From assembly GCF_030687395.1 (NCBI RefSeq), contig NZ_CP117430.1, positions 1-64,000 of the forward strand: DNA of 64,000 bases. The letters are read 5' to 3'. The stretch comes from Pseudomonas wuhanensis. Lineage in GTDB: Bacteria > Pseudomonadota > Gammaproteobacteria > Pseudomonadales > Pseudomonadaceae. Positions 50,282 through 59,821 of this stretch are shown here, in pieces. Numbering within the stretch: position 1 is the stretch's first letter; each line of letters starts with the position of its first letter. The notes beneath the pieces are model-generated. The model was given only the letters and a program-made list of their open reading frames with translations, was not told the origin of the DNA and made no database searches. The position numbers and the translations under genes were made by a program.

Positions 50282-50811
50282 ATCTTTACCCTTACTTGCG
50301 TTTGACTCAGGCTGATGCATGAACTGAAACGCTCAATGGCGAACAAGTCTTGCATCGGCCCCCGTATAAGGTCCCCGCGAGCGAGCATTTACAGCTCTCA
50401 GGCAGCGAAAAAGGCGCAACTATTCCGATGCAGGGAAGCGCCGTCTAATGCCGTAAACGCCTACCCTATGCCGAATCGGCATGAGATTTTCTAACTGAAA
50501 CCCGCGTCCCACCCGGTTTGAATACGACATTCAGGCGGGCATAAGTGCCGTGTGCCGGCCATTTCAGCGCAGGTCGATGTTTTTTAAATAGGCAGAAATT
50601 TGGGAAAAGGCCTACGTTTGGCTGCGAATTATCTTCTCGAGGACGTCGGAGCTTTCTCGATATACGGTCACGAAGAAACACCGCGAAACGGTTTTGCGGG
50701 GAATATGCGGCAAGAACAGATGAGCAGAGTGCTCTAGATCAACGTTTTGCACGTTGAAGCTCTCCGCAAGTTCGTCGAACCCTTCCGGGCCAGGCGAACT
50801 TGCGGCGCGCT
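50282..50811. other. Gap upstream of gltP
   Basis: 530 bp with no gene I can support. It contains a 7-bp perfect inverted repeat ATGCCGA-A-TCGGCAT (50468-50482), possibly an operator, and a hairpin at 50764-50805 (11-bp arms CCGCAAGTTCG, 20-base loop) that could mark the end of the small-gene cluster to the right. A 71-codon minus frame (50466-50681) lacks supporting signals. Confidence 0.45.
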
Positions 50812-51000
50812 TTACCTGACCTGGCCCGTGAGCAGGTACTCCCTGTACCCGTAGGTCACTCCGACCCTGAAGCAGTCAGAACGTCCCGACCCCTTGGTCA
50901 TGCGTCTACCGTCCTCGGGTAGCGCAGTGGAAAAAAGCGCTGTGGCCTCTTTCGTGTTTCGAAACTCAATACCAGTTCGGATCTTTTTTAGTCGTTCCAT
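50812..51000 (-). CDS. Possible small protein of 62 residues
   Basis: Begins MERLKKIRTGIEFRNTKEAT and is rich in Arg, Gly and Lys. Its ATG overlaps the TGA of the 27-residue frame upstream, consistent with coupled translation after the DUF1328 gene. I do not recognise it; the C-terminal half (GRSDCFRVGVTYGYREYL) could equally be chance. An 11-bp hairpin follows its stop. Confidence 0.3.
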   Translation of the reverse strand: MERLKKIRTGIEFRNTKEATALFSTALPEDGRRMTKGSGRSDCFRVGVTYGYREYLLTGQVR

Positions 51001-51083
51001 CAATTGAGCAATTCAGCCGCCATTGCCATGGCATTGCCGCCCAGAAGCAGGGCGGCTGCCACTGTCTTTAACGAAATGCTCAT
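51000..51083 (-). CDS. Tiny 27-residue peptide with signal-like sequence
   Basis: MSISLKTVAAALLLGGNAMA followed by MAAELLN: a basic start and a hydrophobic Ala/Leu core, like a signal peptide or a one-segment membrane peptide. It begins two bases after the DUF1328 stop and is clearly patterned, so I list it as a real candidate. No family recognised. Confidence 0.45.
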   Translation of the reverse strand: MSISLKTVAAALLLGGNAMAMAAELLN

Positions 51084-51085
51084 GT

Positions 51086-51331
<246 letters not shown>

Positions 51332-51616
51332 TTAAAACACCCAACGTTCCTGAGGCGTCTCATCCACAGGCTGGGCCTGGTCGACGTCCATCATTCGCAT
51401 CGAGTCGCTGTCAGCCAGGCTGCTGCTGGCGGCGCTGAAGTGGGTTTGAGGAGTGTGTGGAATCGACAGGTGCGGCGTCTCTGGCTGCTGGCTCTGTTCC
51501 CAACGCAAGTACTGTTGGCCGCCAATCAAGGTGATCAATAGCGCCAGCAGGGCAAACAAGCCTTGCTGGACAAGCAATGGCGAGAGACGCAATTGGGCGG
51601 CACCTTGGCGATTCAT
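51332..51616 (-). CDS. Small membrane-anchored protein upstream of algB
   Basis: 94 residues from MNRQGAAQLRLSPLLVQQGL. One membrane segment (LFALLALLITLIGGQQYL) is followed by a polar, Ser/Gln/Pro-rich tail that should be periplasmic. Family not recognised, but a similar small protein lies beside algB in P. aeruginosa, as far as I recall. It is divergent from algB. Confidence 0.75.
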   Translation of the reverse strand: MNRQGAAQLRLSPLLVQQGLFALLALLITLIGGQQYLRWEQSQQPETPHLSIPHTPQTHFSAASSSLADSDSMRMMDVDQAQPVDETPQERWVF

Positions 51617-52058
51617 CCTGAAGTTCCTCCCACGCTGGGGTAGTGATCTTTGGCGGGCGCTGGTTCATTAAATGCCCCTGGTTACCCAGACTCCTGCAGC
51701 CTGCATGCCACCTTTTTGTCAGTATTAATACGATTAAAATCAATAAGTTAGATGTTCTGTGAAATTCGTTTTGGACGCATCCTGCACGATGCCGCTTCGC
51801 AGCTCGTGCGTAATGCACGATGCATTCACCGAAACTTTCAATATTTTTGGAATTGAGGGAAGGGCGCAGATGTCAGAAAGGGACGCAGGCAAGCGCCGCA
51901 GAACAGTTCATTAATAAAAAATTAAATAGATCAGTGAGTTACCTTGTTGATAAGTAGATAGCTCCGCTGATTTGGCTGAAATCGGCCACAATCAATCATG
52001 CAACTTGCCCGATTTTTCTGGGCCTAACCAAAATCAACAATTAAAGGAGCGTAGGAAC
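51617..52058. promoter_or_regulatory. Divergent region between the small membrane protein and algB
   Basis: 442 bp, AT-rich in parts. TGCACGATGC occurs twice (51783-51792 and 51814-51823), and a TCGTGC half-site (51804-51809) forms an inverted repeat with the second copy. These may be binding sites for a regulator. The algB ribosome binding site AAAGGAG lies at 52043-52049. Confidence 0.55.
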
Positions 52059-53405
52059 ATGGAATCAGCCACTGAGCATCAAGGCCGCATTCTGCTGGTG
52101 GATGATGAATCCGCCATCCTTCGAACCTTTCGCTATTGCCTTGAAGATGAAGGTTACAGCGTGGCCACTGCGACCAGCGCTGCTCAGGCCGAAGCCTTGT
52201 TGCAGCGCCAGGTTTTCGATTTGTGCTTCCTCGATTTACGCCTGGGTGAAGACAATGGGCTCGATGTCTTGGCCCAGATGCGCATCCAGGCGCCCTGGAT
52301 GCGGGTGGTGATCGTCACTGCTCACTCGGCCGTGGACACTGCCGTGGATGCGATTCAGGCGGGTGCCGCCGACTATCTGGTCAAACCTTGCAGCCCTGAC
52401 CAGTTGCGTCTGGCCACTGCCAAACAGCTGGAAGTACGGCAACTCTCGGCGCGTCTGGAAGCCCTTGAAGGCGAAGTGCGCAAACCCAAGGAGGGGCTGG
52501 ATTCCCACAGTCCGGCCATGAAAGTGGTGCTCGAAACCGCACGCCAGGTCGCCAGTACTGACGCCAATATCCTGCTTCTCGGCGAGTCCGGCACCGGTAA
52601 AGGTGAGCTGTCACGGGCGATTCACGGCTGGAGCAAACGCCAGAAGAAATCCTGCGTCACCATCAACTGCCCGTCCCTGACTGCCGAATTAATGGACAGC
52701 GAGCTTTTCGGTCACAGCCGGGGCGCATTCACCGGTGCCAGCGAAAGTACTCTGGGTCGTGTCAATCAGGCCGACGGCGGAACGTTGTTTCTTGACGAGA
52801 TCGGCGATTTTCCTCTGACTTTGCAGCCAAAACTACTGCGTTTCATTCAAGACAAGGAATACGAACGCGTGGGCGACCCGGTGACCCGCCGCGCTGACGT
52901 GCGAATCCTGGCAGCGACTAACCTCAACCTGGAGGACATGGTTCGCGAGGGCCGTTTTCGTGAAGACTTGCTCTATCGCCTGAACGTCATCACCTTGCAC
53001 CTGCCGCCGCTTCGCGAGCGCAGGGAAGACATACTGAATCTGGCAGACCGTTTCCTGGCGCGCTTCGTCAAGGAATACTCGCGTCCGGCCCGGTGTTTCA
53101 GCGACGAGGCCCGCGAAGCGCTGCTCAGCTACCGCTGGCCGGGCAACATTCGCGAGCTGCGCAACGTGGTGGAGCGCGCGAGCATTATTTGTCCGCAGGA
53201 ACGGGTAGAGCTCAGCCACTTGGGCATGGCCGAGGCCCCGGCCAATCACACGCCGCGCATTGGTGCTGCGTTGAGCCTGGATGAGTTGGAGAAAGCTCAC
53301 ATTGGCGCGGTCCTCGCCACGGCCGACACGCTGGATCAGGCGGCCAAGACCCTGGGTATCGATGCCTCGACCCTGTACCGCAAACGCAAGCAGTACAACC
53401 TGTGA
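52059..53405 (+). CDS. algB: Alginate and virulence response regulator AlgB
   Basis: 448 residues from MESATEHQGRILLVDDESAIL. NtrC-type layout: receiver with Asp59 (CFLDLRLG), a sigma-54-interacting AAA+ core with Walker A GESGTGKGE and the loop HSRGAFTGASE, and a Fis-type helix-turn-helix (LDQAAKTLGIDASTLYRKRKQYNL region). The neighbouring kinB confirms identity. In P. aeruginosa AlgB controls algD, and the KinB/AlgB pair also regulates virulence. A longer in-frame start 29 codons up lacks a ribosome binding site. Confidence 0.96.
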   Translation: MESATEHQGRILLVDDESAILRTFRYCLEDEGYSVATATSAAQAEALLQRQVFDLCFLDLRLGEDNGLDVLAQMRIQAPWMRVVIVTAHSAVDTAVDAIQAGAADYLVKPCSPDQLRLATAKQLEVRQLSARLEALEGEVRKPKEGLDSHSPAMKVVLETARQVASTDANILLLGESGTGKGELSRAIHGWSKRQKKSCVTINCPSLTAELMDSELFGHSRGAFTGASESTLGRVNQADGGTLFLDEIGDFPLTLQPKLLRFIQDKEYERVGDPVTRRADVRILAATNLNLEDMVREGRFREDLLYRLNVITLHLPPLRERREDILNLADRFLARFVKEYSRPARCFSDEAREALLSYRWPGNIRELRNVVERASIICPQERVELSHLGMAEAPANHTPRIGAALSLDELEKAHIGAVLATADTLDQAAKTLGIDASTLYRKRKQYNL

Positions 53406-53415
53406 GTCGTAATCG

Positions 53416-55206
53416 ATGAAACTGGCGATGACGTTGCGCACCCGGCTGTTTCTGAGTATTTCCGCGCTGATTACCGTGGCGCTGCTTGGGCTCTTGCTCG
53501 GACTGGTCAGCGTGATGCAGATGGCAGGGGCTCAGGAAGCCCTGATCCGTGACAACTTCGTCACGCTGGATCTGGGGTTGAAGCTGCGTCAGACCCTGGG
53601 TGATCAACTGATCATCGTGCTTGGCGAAAACCCTGACCCTGCGGCGTTCGAGGCATCCAGGCAACACTCCCTTGAGTTGCTTGATGAAGGCATTGCTCGC
53701 GAGCCCTCCGGCGAGGGTGCCCAGTATGGTTTCAAAAAAGCCAAGGCTGATTATCAGAACTTGTTGCAGGCCTTTGATCTTTCCCGTGCTCCGGTACAGG
53801 TAGTCAATGATAACGAGGGTCTCACGGAAAAATTCAACGCGTTGCGTAACGGTTTGATCTCTGAACAGAAGCGCGCGCTGGATAACATCACTGAGATCGA
53901 ACGCAAGGCCCGGGAGCGGGCACTGTTAATTGCCGGCCTGCTTGGGTTGGTCGGAGTGGCGGTATTGTTCATCGGGTTCATTACCGCCCATGCGATCGCC
54001 CGGCGGTTCGGGGCGCCGATCGAGGCTCTGGTGCAGGCCGCTGACAATATCGGCCAAGGCAATTTCGAAGTGACCCTGCCGATTTCTTCCGCCGTGGAAA
54101 TGAACCAGTTGACCCGGCGTTTCGGAATCATGGCCGAGGCCTTGCGTGAGCACCAGGCTACCAATATCGACGAGCTGCTCGCCGGTCAGCAACGTTTGCA
54201 GGCGGTGCTCGACAGCATCGACGATGGTTTGCTGATTATTGATCGTCAAGGTCATCTCGAGCACCTCAACCCGGTTGCTCAGCGCCAATTAGGCTGGGAC
54301 ACCGATCGTCTCGGCCAAGGGCTGGGCACGGCGCTTGAGCGTCCCGAGCTGGATGAACAACTGCAGTTGGTGTTGCGCGGCGGCACTCCGGAACGAGCGC
54401 CGGAAGACCTGAGTATCGAGGTCGATGGCGAGTCGCGATTGCTGACGTATAGCCTGACGCCGGTCAGCCATACCCAGGGTCATATTCTCGGCGCGGTGAT
54501 GGTGTTGCATGACGTCACCGAACAACGTGCCTTCGAACGCGTACGCAGCGAGTTTGTCTTGCGCGCCTCCCATGAGTTGCGCACGCCGGTTACCGGGATG
54601 CACATGGCATTCGGCCTGTTTCGCGAGCGGACGCATTTTGCCGAAGACTCCCGCGAAGCCGACCTGCTGGACACCGTCAACGAAGAAATGCAGCGCCTGA
54701 TGCAGCTGATCAACGACCTGCTGAATTTCTCTCGCTACCAAAACGGTCTGCAAAAACTCACGCTGGCACCGTGCTCCATCGAAGACTTGCTGGATCAGGC
54801 CCAGATACGTTTTGCCGGCCCGGCACAGGAAAAGGGCATTGAGCTGCTGGTGGAGGTGCAGGGACCGTTGCCGCGCCTGCAAGCCGATCAGGCGCAACTG
54901 GAGCGGGTGCTCGACAACCTGATCGACAACGCCTTGCGCCATACCTCCCACGATGGACTGATCCGTTTGCAGGCCCGGCGCCATGGAGAGCGGATGATTA
55001 TCAGCGTCGAGGACAACGGCGAAGGCATTGCTTACGGCCAGCAAGGACGGATCTTCGAGCCCTTCGTCCAGGTCGGCCGCAAAAAGGGCGGTGCCGGGCT
55101 CGGTCTGGCGCTGTGCAAAGAAATCGTGCAGCTGCATGGCGGGCGGATGGGGGTTTACTCGCGGCCGGGGCAGGGGACGCAGTTCTACATGACACTGGCG
55201 ATATAA
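53416..55206 (+). CDS. kinB: Sensor histidine kinase KinB
   Basis: 596 residues, starting 10 bases after algB. Two membrane segments (about 10-35 and 168-192) border a helical periplasmic sensor; HAMP (about 195-245) and a PAS domain follow. The HisKA box SHELRTPVTGMHMAFGLF has phospho-acceptor His386, and the HATPase shows NLIDNALRHTS, EDNGEGIA and GGAGLGLALC. It phosphorylates and dephosphorylates AlgB. Confidence 0.96.
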   Translation: MKLAMTLRTRLFLSISALITVALLGLLLGLVSVMQMAGAQEALIRDNFVTLDLGLKLRQTLGDQLIIVLGENPDPAAFEASRQHSLELLDEGIAREPSGEGAQYGFKKAKADYQNLLQAFDLSRAPVQVVNDNEGLTEKFNALRNGLISEQKRALDNITEIERKARERALLIAGLLGLVGVAVLFIGFITAHAIARRFGAPIEALVQAADNIGQGNFEVTLPISSAVEMNQLTRRFGIMAEALREHQATNIDELLAGQQRLQAVLDSIDDGLLIIDRQGHLEHLNPVAQRQLGWDTDRLGQGLGTALERPELDEQLQLVLRGGTPERAPEDLSIEVDGESRLLTYSLTPVSHTQGHILGAVMVLHDVTEQRAFERVRSEFVLRASHELRTPVTGMHMAFGLFRERTHFAEDSREADLLDTVNEEMQRLMQLINDLLNFSRYQNGLQKLTLAPCSIEDLLDQAQIRFAGPAQEKGIELLVEVQGPLPRLQADQAQLERVLDNLIDNALRHTSHDGLIRLQARRHGERMIISVEDNGEGIAYGQQGRIFEPFVQVGRKKGGAGLGLALCKEIVQLHGGRMGVYSRPGQGTQFYMTLAI

Positions 55207-55218
55207 ACCGGAGTCATC

Positions 55219-56835
55219 TCAGGCTTCGTCATCCTGACGTCGCGTGCTCAGTCGACGGCCACGGGTAATCAGTTCGATGAACTGCACGGCGCTCAGTGCA
55301 TGGGCGAACAACCAACCCTGGCCGAACTTCACCCCTTCGCTGCTCAGAAACACTGCTTGGGCTTCATGTTCGATGCCTTCTGCAATTACCTTGAGTTGCA
55401 GGGCCTGAGCCATGCGAATGATGTGCGGTGCCACGCCGCTGCTGGCGGCATCATGGCCCAGCGCGTCGATAAACGCTTTGTCGATTTTCAGGCAGTCCAC
55501 CGGTAGGGTTTGCAGGTAGGCGAGGCTGCAATAGCCGGTGCCAAAGTCGTCGATCAGCACCTGATGCCCGACATCCCGCAGGGCTTGCAGATTCTCTCTG
55601 GCTACCACCACATCCACCAGTCCGCGTTCGGTCACCTCAAAGGCAATTTGCCTGGCCGCCACCCGGTGCATACTCAACAGACGCGCCATCACCTGACCGA
55701 TACGCGGCACCATGACATCGCAGGCCGCCAGGTTGACCGAGATGTACAGCTGCGGATTGGACCGCAACAGTTGCCCGAGCTGTTCCAGCAGGCGTTGCAA
55801 TACGAAATCGGTCATCTGGCGGATCTGGCCGGTATTCTCCGCCATTGGAATGAACAGGTCCGGACTGGTCAGCGTGCCGTCCGGCCTTCGCCAGCGCAGC
55901 AGGGCTTCGGCACCGACGCAGTTGCGGCTGTCGAGGTCGAAGATCGGTTGATACAACACCTGCAGCTCGCCTCGCCGCATGGCGCCTTGCAGTTCGGCAT
56001 CCAGCGACTGACGCTGGCGTACCAGCAAAAACACCAGAATGCCTACACAGGCACTCAGCGCCAGGCTCGCCGGCAGTAGCCACCACCATACCGCCGGCAC
56101 ATGCATCCCGGTGCGCGGTGTGATCAGTACCAGTTGGTATTCAGGTGTATTAGTGGGCATTCGGTAAATCAGGCGGGTATGGGTGACTTGCAGCGCATTG
56201 GGGCTTTTCGGGGGCCAGGGTTCCGTGGGGGGCCAAGCCTGCGCGACACCGAGTACCGGAATCGCCCGGGTGCCGTGGTCGAGCACCACCAACAGGCTGC
56301 TCCCCGGAGAAAGATCGACCATGTCGGTCAGATGCCCGCGCGACGTCGCCACCCGGAAATTGCCACGCCCAAGCATCAGTGCGGCGCGGTTCTCATCGGG
56401 TTCGGTGGTGGTGTTCAGCCAATAGCTGTAGGTGGGGCCCTTGATGTCTGGCGGTCGGATCAGCGACACCCCTTCCTGGCGGGGGCGGTTGGAGCAGGTT
56501 CGCGAAGTGTCCATATAAGCGGCTTCATAAACGAAGCGGTAATTGAAGCTGACCTGCTGCAGGGTGGCGATCATTTCGTCATCGCAACCTCGCAACGGTT
56601 GGGCTTCCAGATCATCGAGGCTTTCGCGCAACTGCCCGAACAACTGTTCCAGGCGGACCAGAAAGCGTTCTCCCTGGGCGTTCATTTCCTGGCTTTCGTT
56701 GTGCTCGACTTGATTCATCGCCACGAACAAACTGCCGACCGTCAACAGCGTTGCACTCAGGGCAGTAGCCAGCATCGCCAAAAACCAAGGGCGATAGAAC
56801 CAACTATGCAGTCTCTCCCGAGCAGCAGGCATCAT
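55219..56835 (-). CDS. CSS-motif EAL phosphodiesterase
   Basis: 538 residues. Membrane segments at about 15-40 and 246-270 border a periplasmic CSS domain with its two cysteines (Cys84 in LRGCDDE, Cys114 in SRTCSN), which respond to disulfide state in known members. The cytoplasmic EAL domain has EALLRW (about 309), ISVNLAA, FEVTERG, IDDFGTGYCSLAYLQ and KIDKAFI. All catalytic acidic residues appear intact, so it should degrade cyclic di-GMP. It converges with kinB. DsbA, the periplasmic thiol oxidase that would act on such a switch, is encoded 5 kb away. Confidence 0.92.
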   Translation of the reverse strand: MMPAARERLHSWFYRPWFLAMLATALSATLLTVGSLFVAMNQVEHNESQEMNAQGERFLVRLEQLFGQLRESLDDLEAQPLRGCDDEMIATLQQVSFNYRFVYEAAYMDTSRTCSNRPRQEGVSLIRPPDIKGPTYSYWLNTTTEPDENRAALMLGRGNFRVATSRGHLTDMVDLSPGSSLLVVLDHGTRAIPVLGVAQAWPPTEPWPPKSPNALQVTHTRLIYRMPTNTPEYQLVLITPRTGMHVPAVWWWLLPASLALSACVGILVFLLVRQRQSLDAELQGAMRRGELQVLYQPIFDLDSRNCVGAEALLRWRRPDGTLTSPDLFIPMAENTGQIRQMTDFVLQRLLEQLGQLLRSNPQLYISVNLAACDVMVPRIGQVMARLLSMHRVAARQIAFEVTERGLVDVVVARENLQALRDVGHQVLIDDFGTGYCSLAYLQTLPVDCLKIDKAFIDALGHDAASSGVAPHIIRMAQALQLKVIAEGIEHEAQAVFLSSEGVKFGQGWLFAHALSAVQFIELITRGRRLSTRRQDDEA

Positions 56836-56908
56836 GGAATATCCGAAGAATTACCAATGAGTTATAGCTGCTGATTCCGAAAAAGCGCTGACCGTCGGGC
56901 GGGCGTCA

Positions 56909-57688
56909 TTATTTTGTCTGATTCAACACCTGAAGGATCGCCGCAGTTTGCGCATCCGGCGTACCGTCGAAACGGGAAGGGCGAAAATGCAGCTGAAAGG
57001 CTGCCAACACATTACGTGTCTCTACATCCAATTCGCCGGTTTGTGGCGTGGCGTAGCCCAGGCGGGCAAGCTGCCCCTGAAACCAACTGATGCTGGGTAA
57101 TTGCACCGCGAACTGGGCTTGCTGGCGCGCCACGGCCTGCTCGTCCGGCCAGATCCCCAGGCCTTCGGCAGCCAGGCGCTTCCAGGGAAACAGCGGGCCG
57201 GGGTCGAGCTTGCGCATCGGTGCGATGTCGCTATGGCCAATGATATGGCGGGGGCTGATGCCTTGGCGTTTGCTGATGTCCTTGAGCAGAAAGATCATCG
57301 ACTGAATCTGGGCTTCGCTATAGGGATACCAGAGACGCCCGGTCGGGGTGTCCTCAAAGCCCTGATTAACGATCTCGATACCAATGGAGCTGGAGTTCAG
57401 CCAGGTCCGGCCTTGCCATTCGCTTTCGCCAGCGTGCCAGGCCCGGAAATTTTCATCCATCAGCTTATAAATAGTGGCGCGCTTGTCGTCGCTAATCAGG
57501 TAGTGGCTGCTGACTTCGCCATGAGTCAGCAATTGCAGCGAGGTTTCCAGGGAGGCGGAGGTGTAATGCATCACCACGAACTGGATACGACTGTCGTGAT
57601 TGGCTGAAGGGTGGCTGGTATCGATTCGGGGGCCGCCGGCACAACCGGCTAATAGAAGCAGCGACGCAATAAGAACAAGACATTTCAT
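56909..57688 (-). CDS. ampDh2: AmpDh2-like N-acetylmuramoyl-L-alanine amidase lipoprotein
   Basis: 259 residues from MKCLVLIASLLLLAGCAG; the lipobox LAGC lipidates Cys16. The Amidase_2 domain has zinc ligand His41 (VVMHYTSA), the second His in GHSDIAP and the Lys/Asp pair of MRKLDPGPLFPW. A C-terminal peptidoglycan-binding domain follows. It splits the stem peptide from muramic acid, probably facing the periplasm. The placement after kinB matches P. aeruginosa ampDh2. A longer start in front of the signal peptide is rejected. Confidence 0.92.
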   Translation of the reverse strand: MKCLVLIASLLLLAGCAGGPRIDTSHPSANHDSRIQFVVMHYTSASLETSLQLLTHGEVSSHYLISDDKRATIYKLMDENFRAWHAGESEWQGRTWLNSSSIGIEIVNQGFEDTPTGRLWYPYSEAQIQSMIFLLKDISKRQGISPRHIIGHSDIAPMRKLDPGPLFPWKRLAAEGLGIWPDEQAVARQQAQFAVQLPSISWFQGQLARLGYATPQTGELDVETRNVLAAFQLHFRPSRFDGTPDAQTAAILQVLNQTK

Positions 57689-57793
57689 GGCGGGAGGCAG
57701 TACACGCAGGACAATAATGCAACAGTGTAACGGTATTGCCTTGCGCGCAGATGGCAAAAAATGCTGTTTTAAACAAAATGGAACAATTAGCTA

Positions 57794-59821
57794 TCAGCCC
57801 AGTTCTATTCGATTCCGGCCATTATTTTTCGCCCGATATAGCGCCTGATCGGCTCTTTTAAGCACCAGATCACTATGTTCGCCCGATCTGAAGGCGGTCA
57901 GTCCCATGGAAATGGTGATAGTGACTCGCTCGCCCTTGAAGTGGAACGGGCAGGCTTCGATCGATGCGCGCAACGCTTCCAGCAGCTTCGCGCCAGCCAT
58001 AGGTGGTGTGGCAGGCATCAACAGTACAAATTCCTCACCGCCAAATCGGGCAATGAAATCAGTCCCCCGCAGACGCTTGCGTAGCACGCTGGCGATGATT
58101 TTCAGCACCTTGTCGCCCGCCAGATGGCCGTAGTTGTCATTGATGCGTTTGAAATGGTCGAGGTCGAGCATTGCCAGCAACAGGGTATTGCCATGTTGTT
58201 GCCATTGACCGATTTCCTGCTCCAGGCGTTCGCTCCAGGCCGCTCGATTCGGCAGGCCGGTCAAGGGATCGATCAAGGCCTTCTGGCGCTGCTCTTCGAG
58301 ATGCTCGCGGTAGCCCAGGGCTTCCTGCTCCATGTGAGCAACCCTTTCGGCCAGGCTTTGCAGGCGGGCTGCTACTTCCTGCTCACGCTCATCGCGCTGC
58401 TTCTGGTGTTGGTCCATGGTGCCGAGCAGGCCTTCGAGATGGTTTTCCAGCACATGCTTGAGATCATCAAGGTCTGCCGCTTCCTGCATGCTGCTTTGCA
58501 AGCCGTCAACTTGCTCGCGAATCTGTGTGTCCATTTCCCGCGCGGCCGAGCGGTTGTCGGCGTGGCCGTCGCTCGCGGCTTGCAAGTTGCTCTGGAATGA
58601 CTCGAGGCGTTCGTTGAGTTGCTGCAAATACGCTTCGAATTCGTGTTGGCCGCTGTCGGTGATCGCTAGCATCAACGTTGCCAGGTCATCGAGGATCGGT
58701 AGCAATTCGTACCAGTTCAAGCCATTTTGCAGGCGATCCCGCATCGCCTCGGCTTGCGGACGATGGCGTTCGGGCAGTGCCAGGTCATCGAGAAGACCCA
58801 GCAGCGTGTCTTCGATGTGCTTGGCGACAGAGCTGTAGGATGGCTCCGGCGAGTCCGGCAGGGCATACAGAACATCGTGCTCGGACGGCTCTGGATCGAT
58901 GGTCTCCGGAGTCAGTTCATCGGGATTGATTGCCGACGGAGCCTGAGTGGCCGGTAGGGTGATCATTGGAGCCGTCTCTTGTGTCTGCTCGACATTCGCT
59001 CGGGTTTGTAACTCCAGGACTTGGCTGCCCGTAGATTCTGGCTCAAGGACGGGCGGGACAAACGCCACGACTTCAGCCGCAGGTGCCATTGCTGTTGGTG
59101 CCTGAATTTGCACTGGCTCAGGGCGCGTAGCGGCGGGCAGGGCGGCTTCTACTGTTGGCAACACCTGCGGTTTATGGGCGGCTGGCGTGAGATTGATCAC
59201 CGCTTGTGGGGGCTCGGCCGCTGCTGCAACCGGTTCGACAGGTTGCGGGGCAGGCATTGGCGATGCGGGGGCGGCGACCTGTGGCGCGGTCTCTTCCGTT
59301 TCCCTACCGAACAGGCGTTGCAGCAAACTCGGGCGACCAGGCTCTGCAGGGTTCTCCAGCAGGTTCAAGGCTTTGCCTTGCAAGCCACTCAGTTCGCTGA
59401 GCAGTAACGGGATCTCGCGAGCCTGGCCCACTCGTCCGTCCAGCTGCTTGGCGAAATTCTTCAGTGGCCGGCTCACTTCCCGGGGCAGTGGCAGCGCTTG
59501 CAGTTGAGAGACCAGCGCCGTCAGGGCGGCACTGACTTGATCGACCCGGGTTTCCCGGCGTTGCTCGGAGTCGAGCACGGCCTTTTCCAGGCGTGGCAGC
59601 AAGGCCGCCAGGCCGGCGTCCATGTCATCGGTGCGGACGACTTCGCGCATTTCCTTCATGCATTGATCAACGGCGCGATCAGTACCTTCTGCGGCCAGGG
59701 TGCTGCGCACCAACCCACGACGCAGCAGATCAAGCCGGGCGTCCCATCGACGTTCCAGTTTTTCTTGTTGCTCGATGCTTTTGAGGTATTTCTCTTTCCA
59801 GCGCTGTGCTTCGTCGCTCAT
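57794..59821 (-). CDS. dgcH: GGDEF diguanylate cyclase (DgcH-like)
   Basis: 675 residues, no membrane segment. The N-terminal half is helical with a variable Pro/Ala/Glu-rich linker (about 180-330), then coiled coil (about 440-510). The GGDEF domain is C-terminal (LTGLPNRAAWSERLEQEI; active site GGEEF at about 593-597), with all catalytic residues. It makes cyclic di-GMP, opposing the EAL protein 1 kb away. The gene starts directly where the nuclease-family gene stops (59821/59822). Confidence 0.93.
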   Translation of the reverse strand: MSDEAQRWKEKYLKSIEQQEKLERRWDARLDLLRRGLVRSTLAAEGTDRAVDQCMKEMREVVRTDDMDAGLAALLPRLEKAVLDSEQRRETRVDQVSAALTALVSQLQALPLPREVSRPLKNFAKQLDGRVGQAREIPLLLSELSGLQGKALNLLENPAEPGRPSLLQRLFGRETEETAPQVAAPASPMPAPQPVEPVAAAAEPPQAVINLTPAAHKPQVLPTVEAALPAATRPEPVQIQAPTAMAPAAEVVAFVPPVLEPESTGSQVLELQTRANVEQTQETAPMITLPATQAPSAINPDELTPETIDPEPSEHDVLYALPDSPEPSYSSVAKHIEDTLLGLLDDLALPERHRPQAEAMRDRLQNGLNWYELLPILDDLATLMLAITDSGQHEFEAYLQQLNERLESFQSNLQAASDGHADNRSAAREMDTQIREQVDGLQSSMQEAADLDDLKHVLENHLEGLLGTMDQHQKQRDEREQEVAARLQSLAERVAHMEQEALGYREHLEEQRQKALIDPLTGLPNRAAWSERLEQEIGQWQQHGNTLLLAMLDLDHFKRINDNYGHLAGDKVLKIIASVLRKRLRGTDFIARFGGEEFVLLMPATPPMAGAKLLEALRASIEACPFHFKGERVTITISMGLTAFRSGEHSDLVLKRADQALYRAKNNGRNRIELG

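Noticed and set aside
48998..50305. 435-codon plus-strand open frame
   Set aside because: Antisense to gltP; His/Asp/Gln-rich shadow of a membrane protein gene.
50466..50681. 71-codon minus-strand frame
   Set aside because: No homology recognised, poor start context and isolated from the small-gene cluster.
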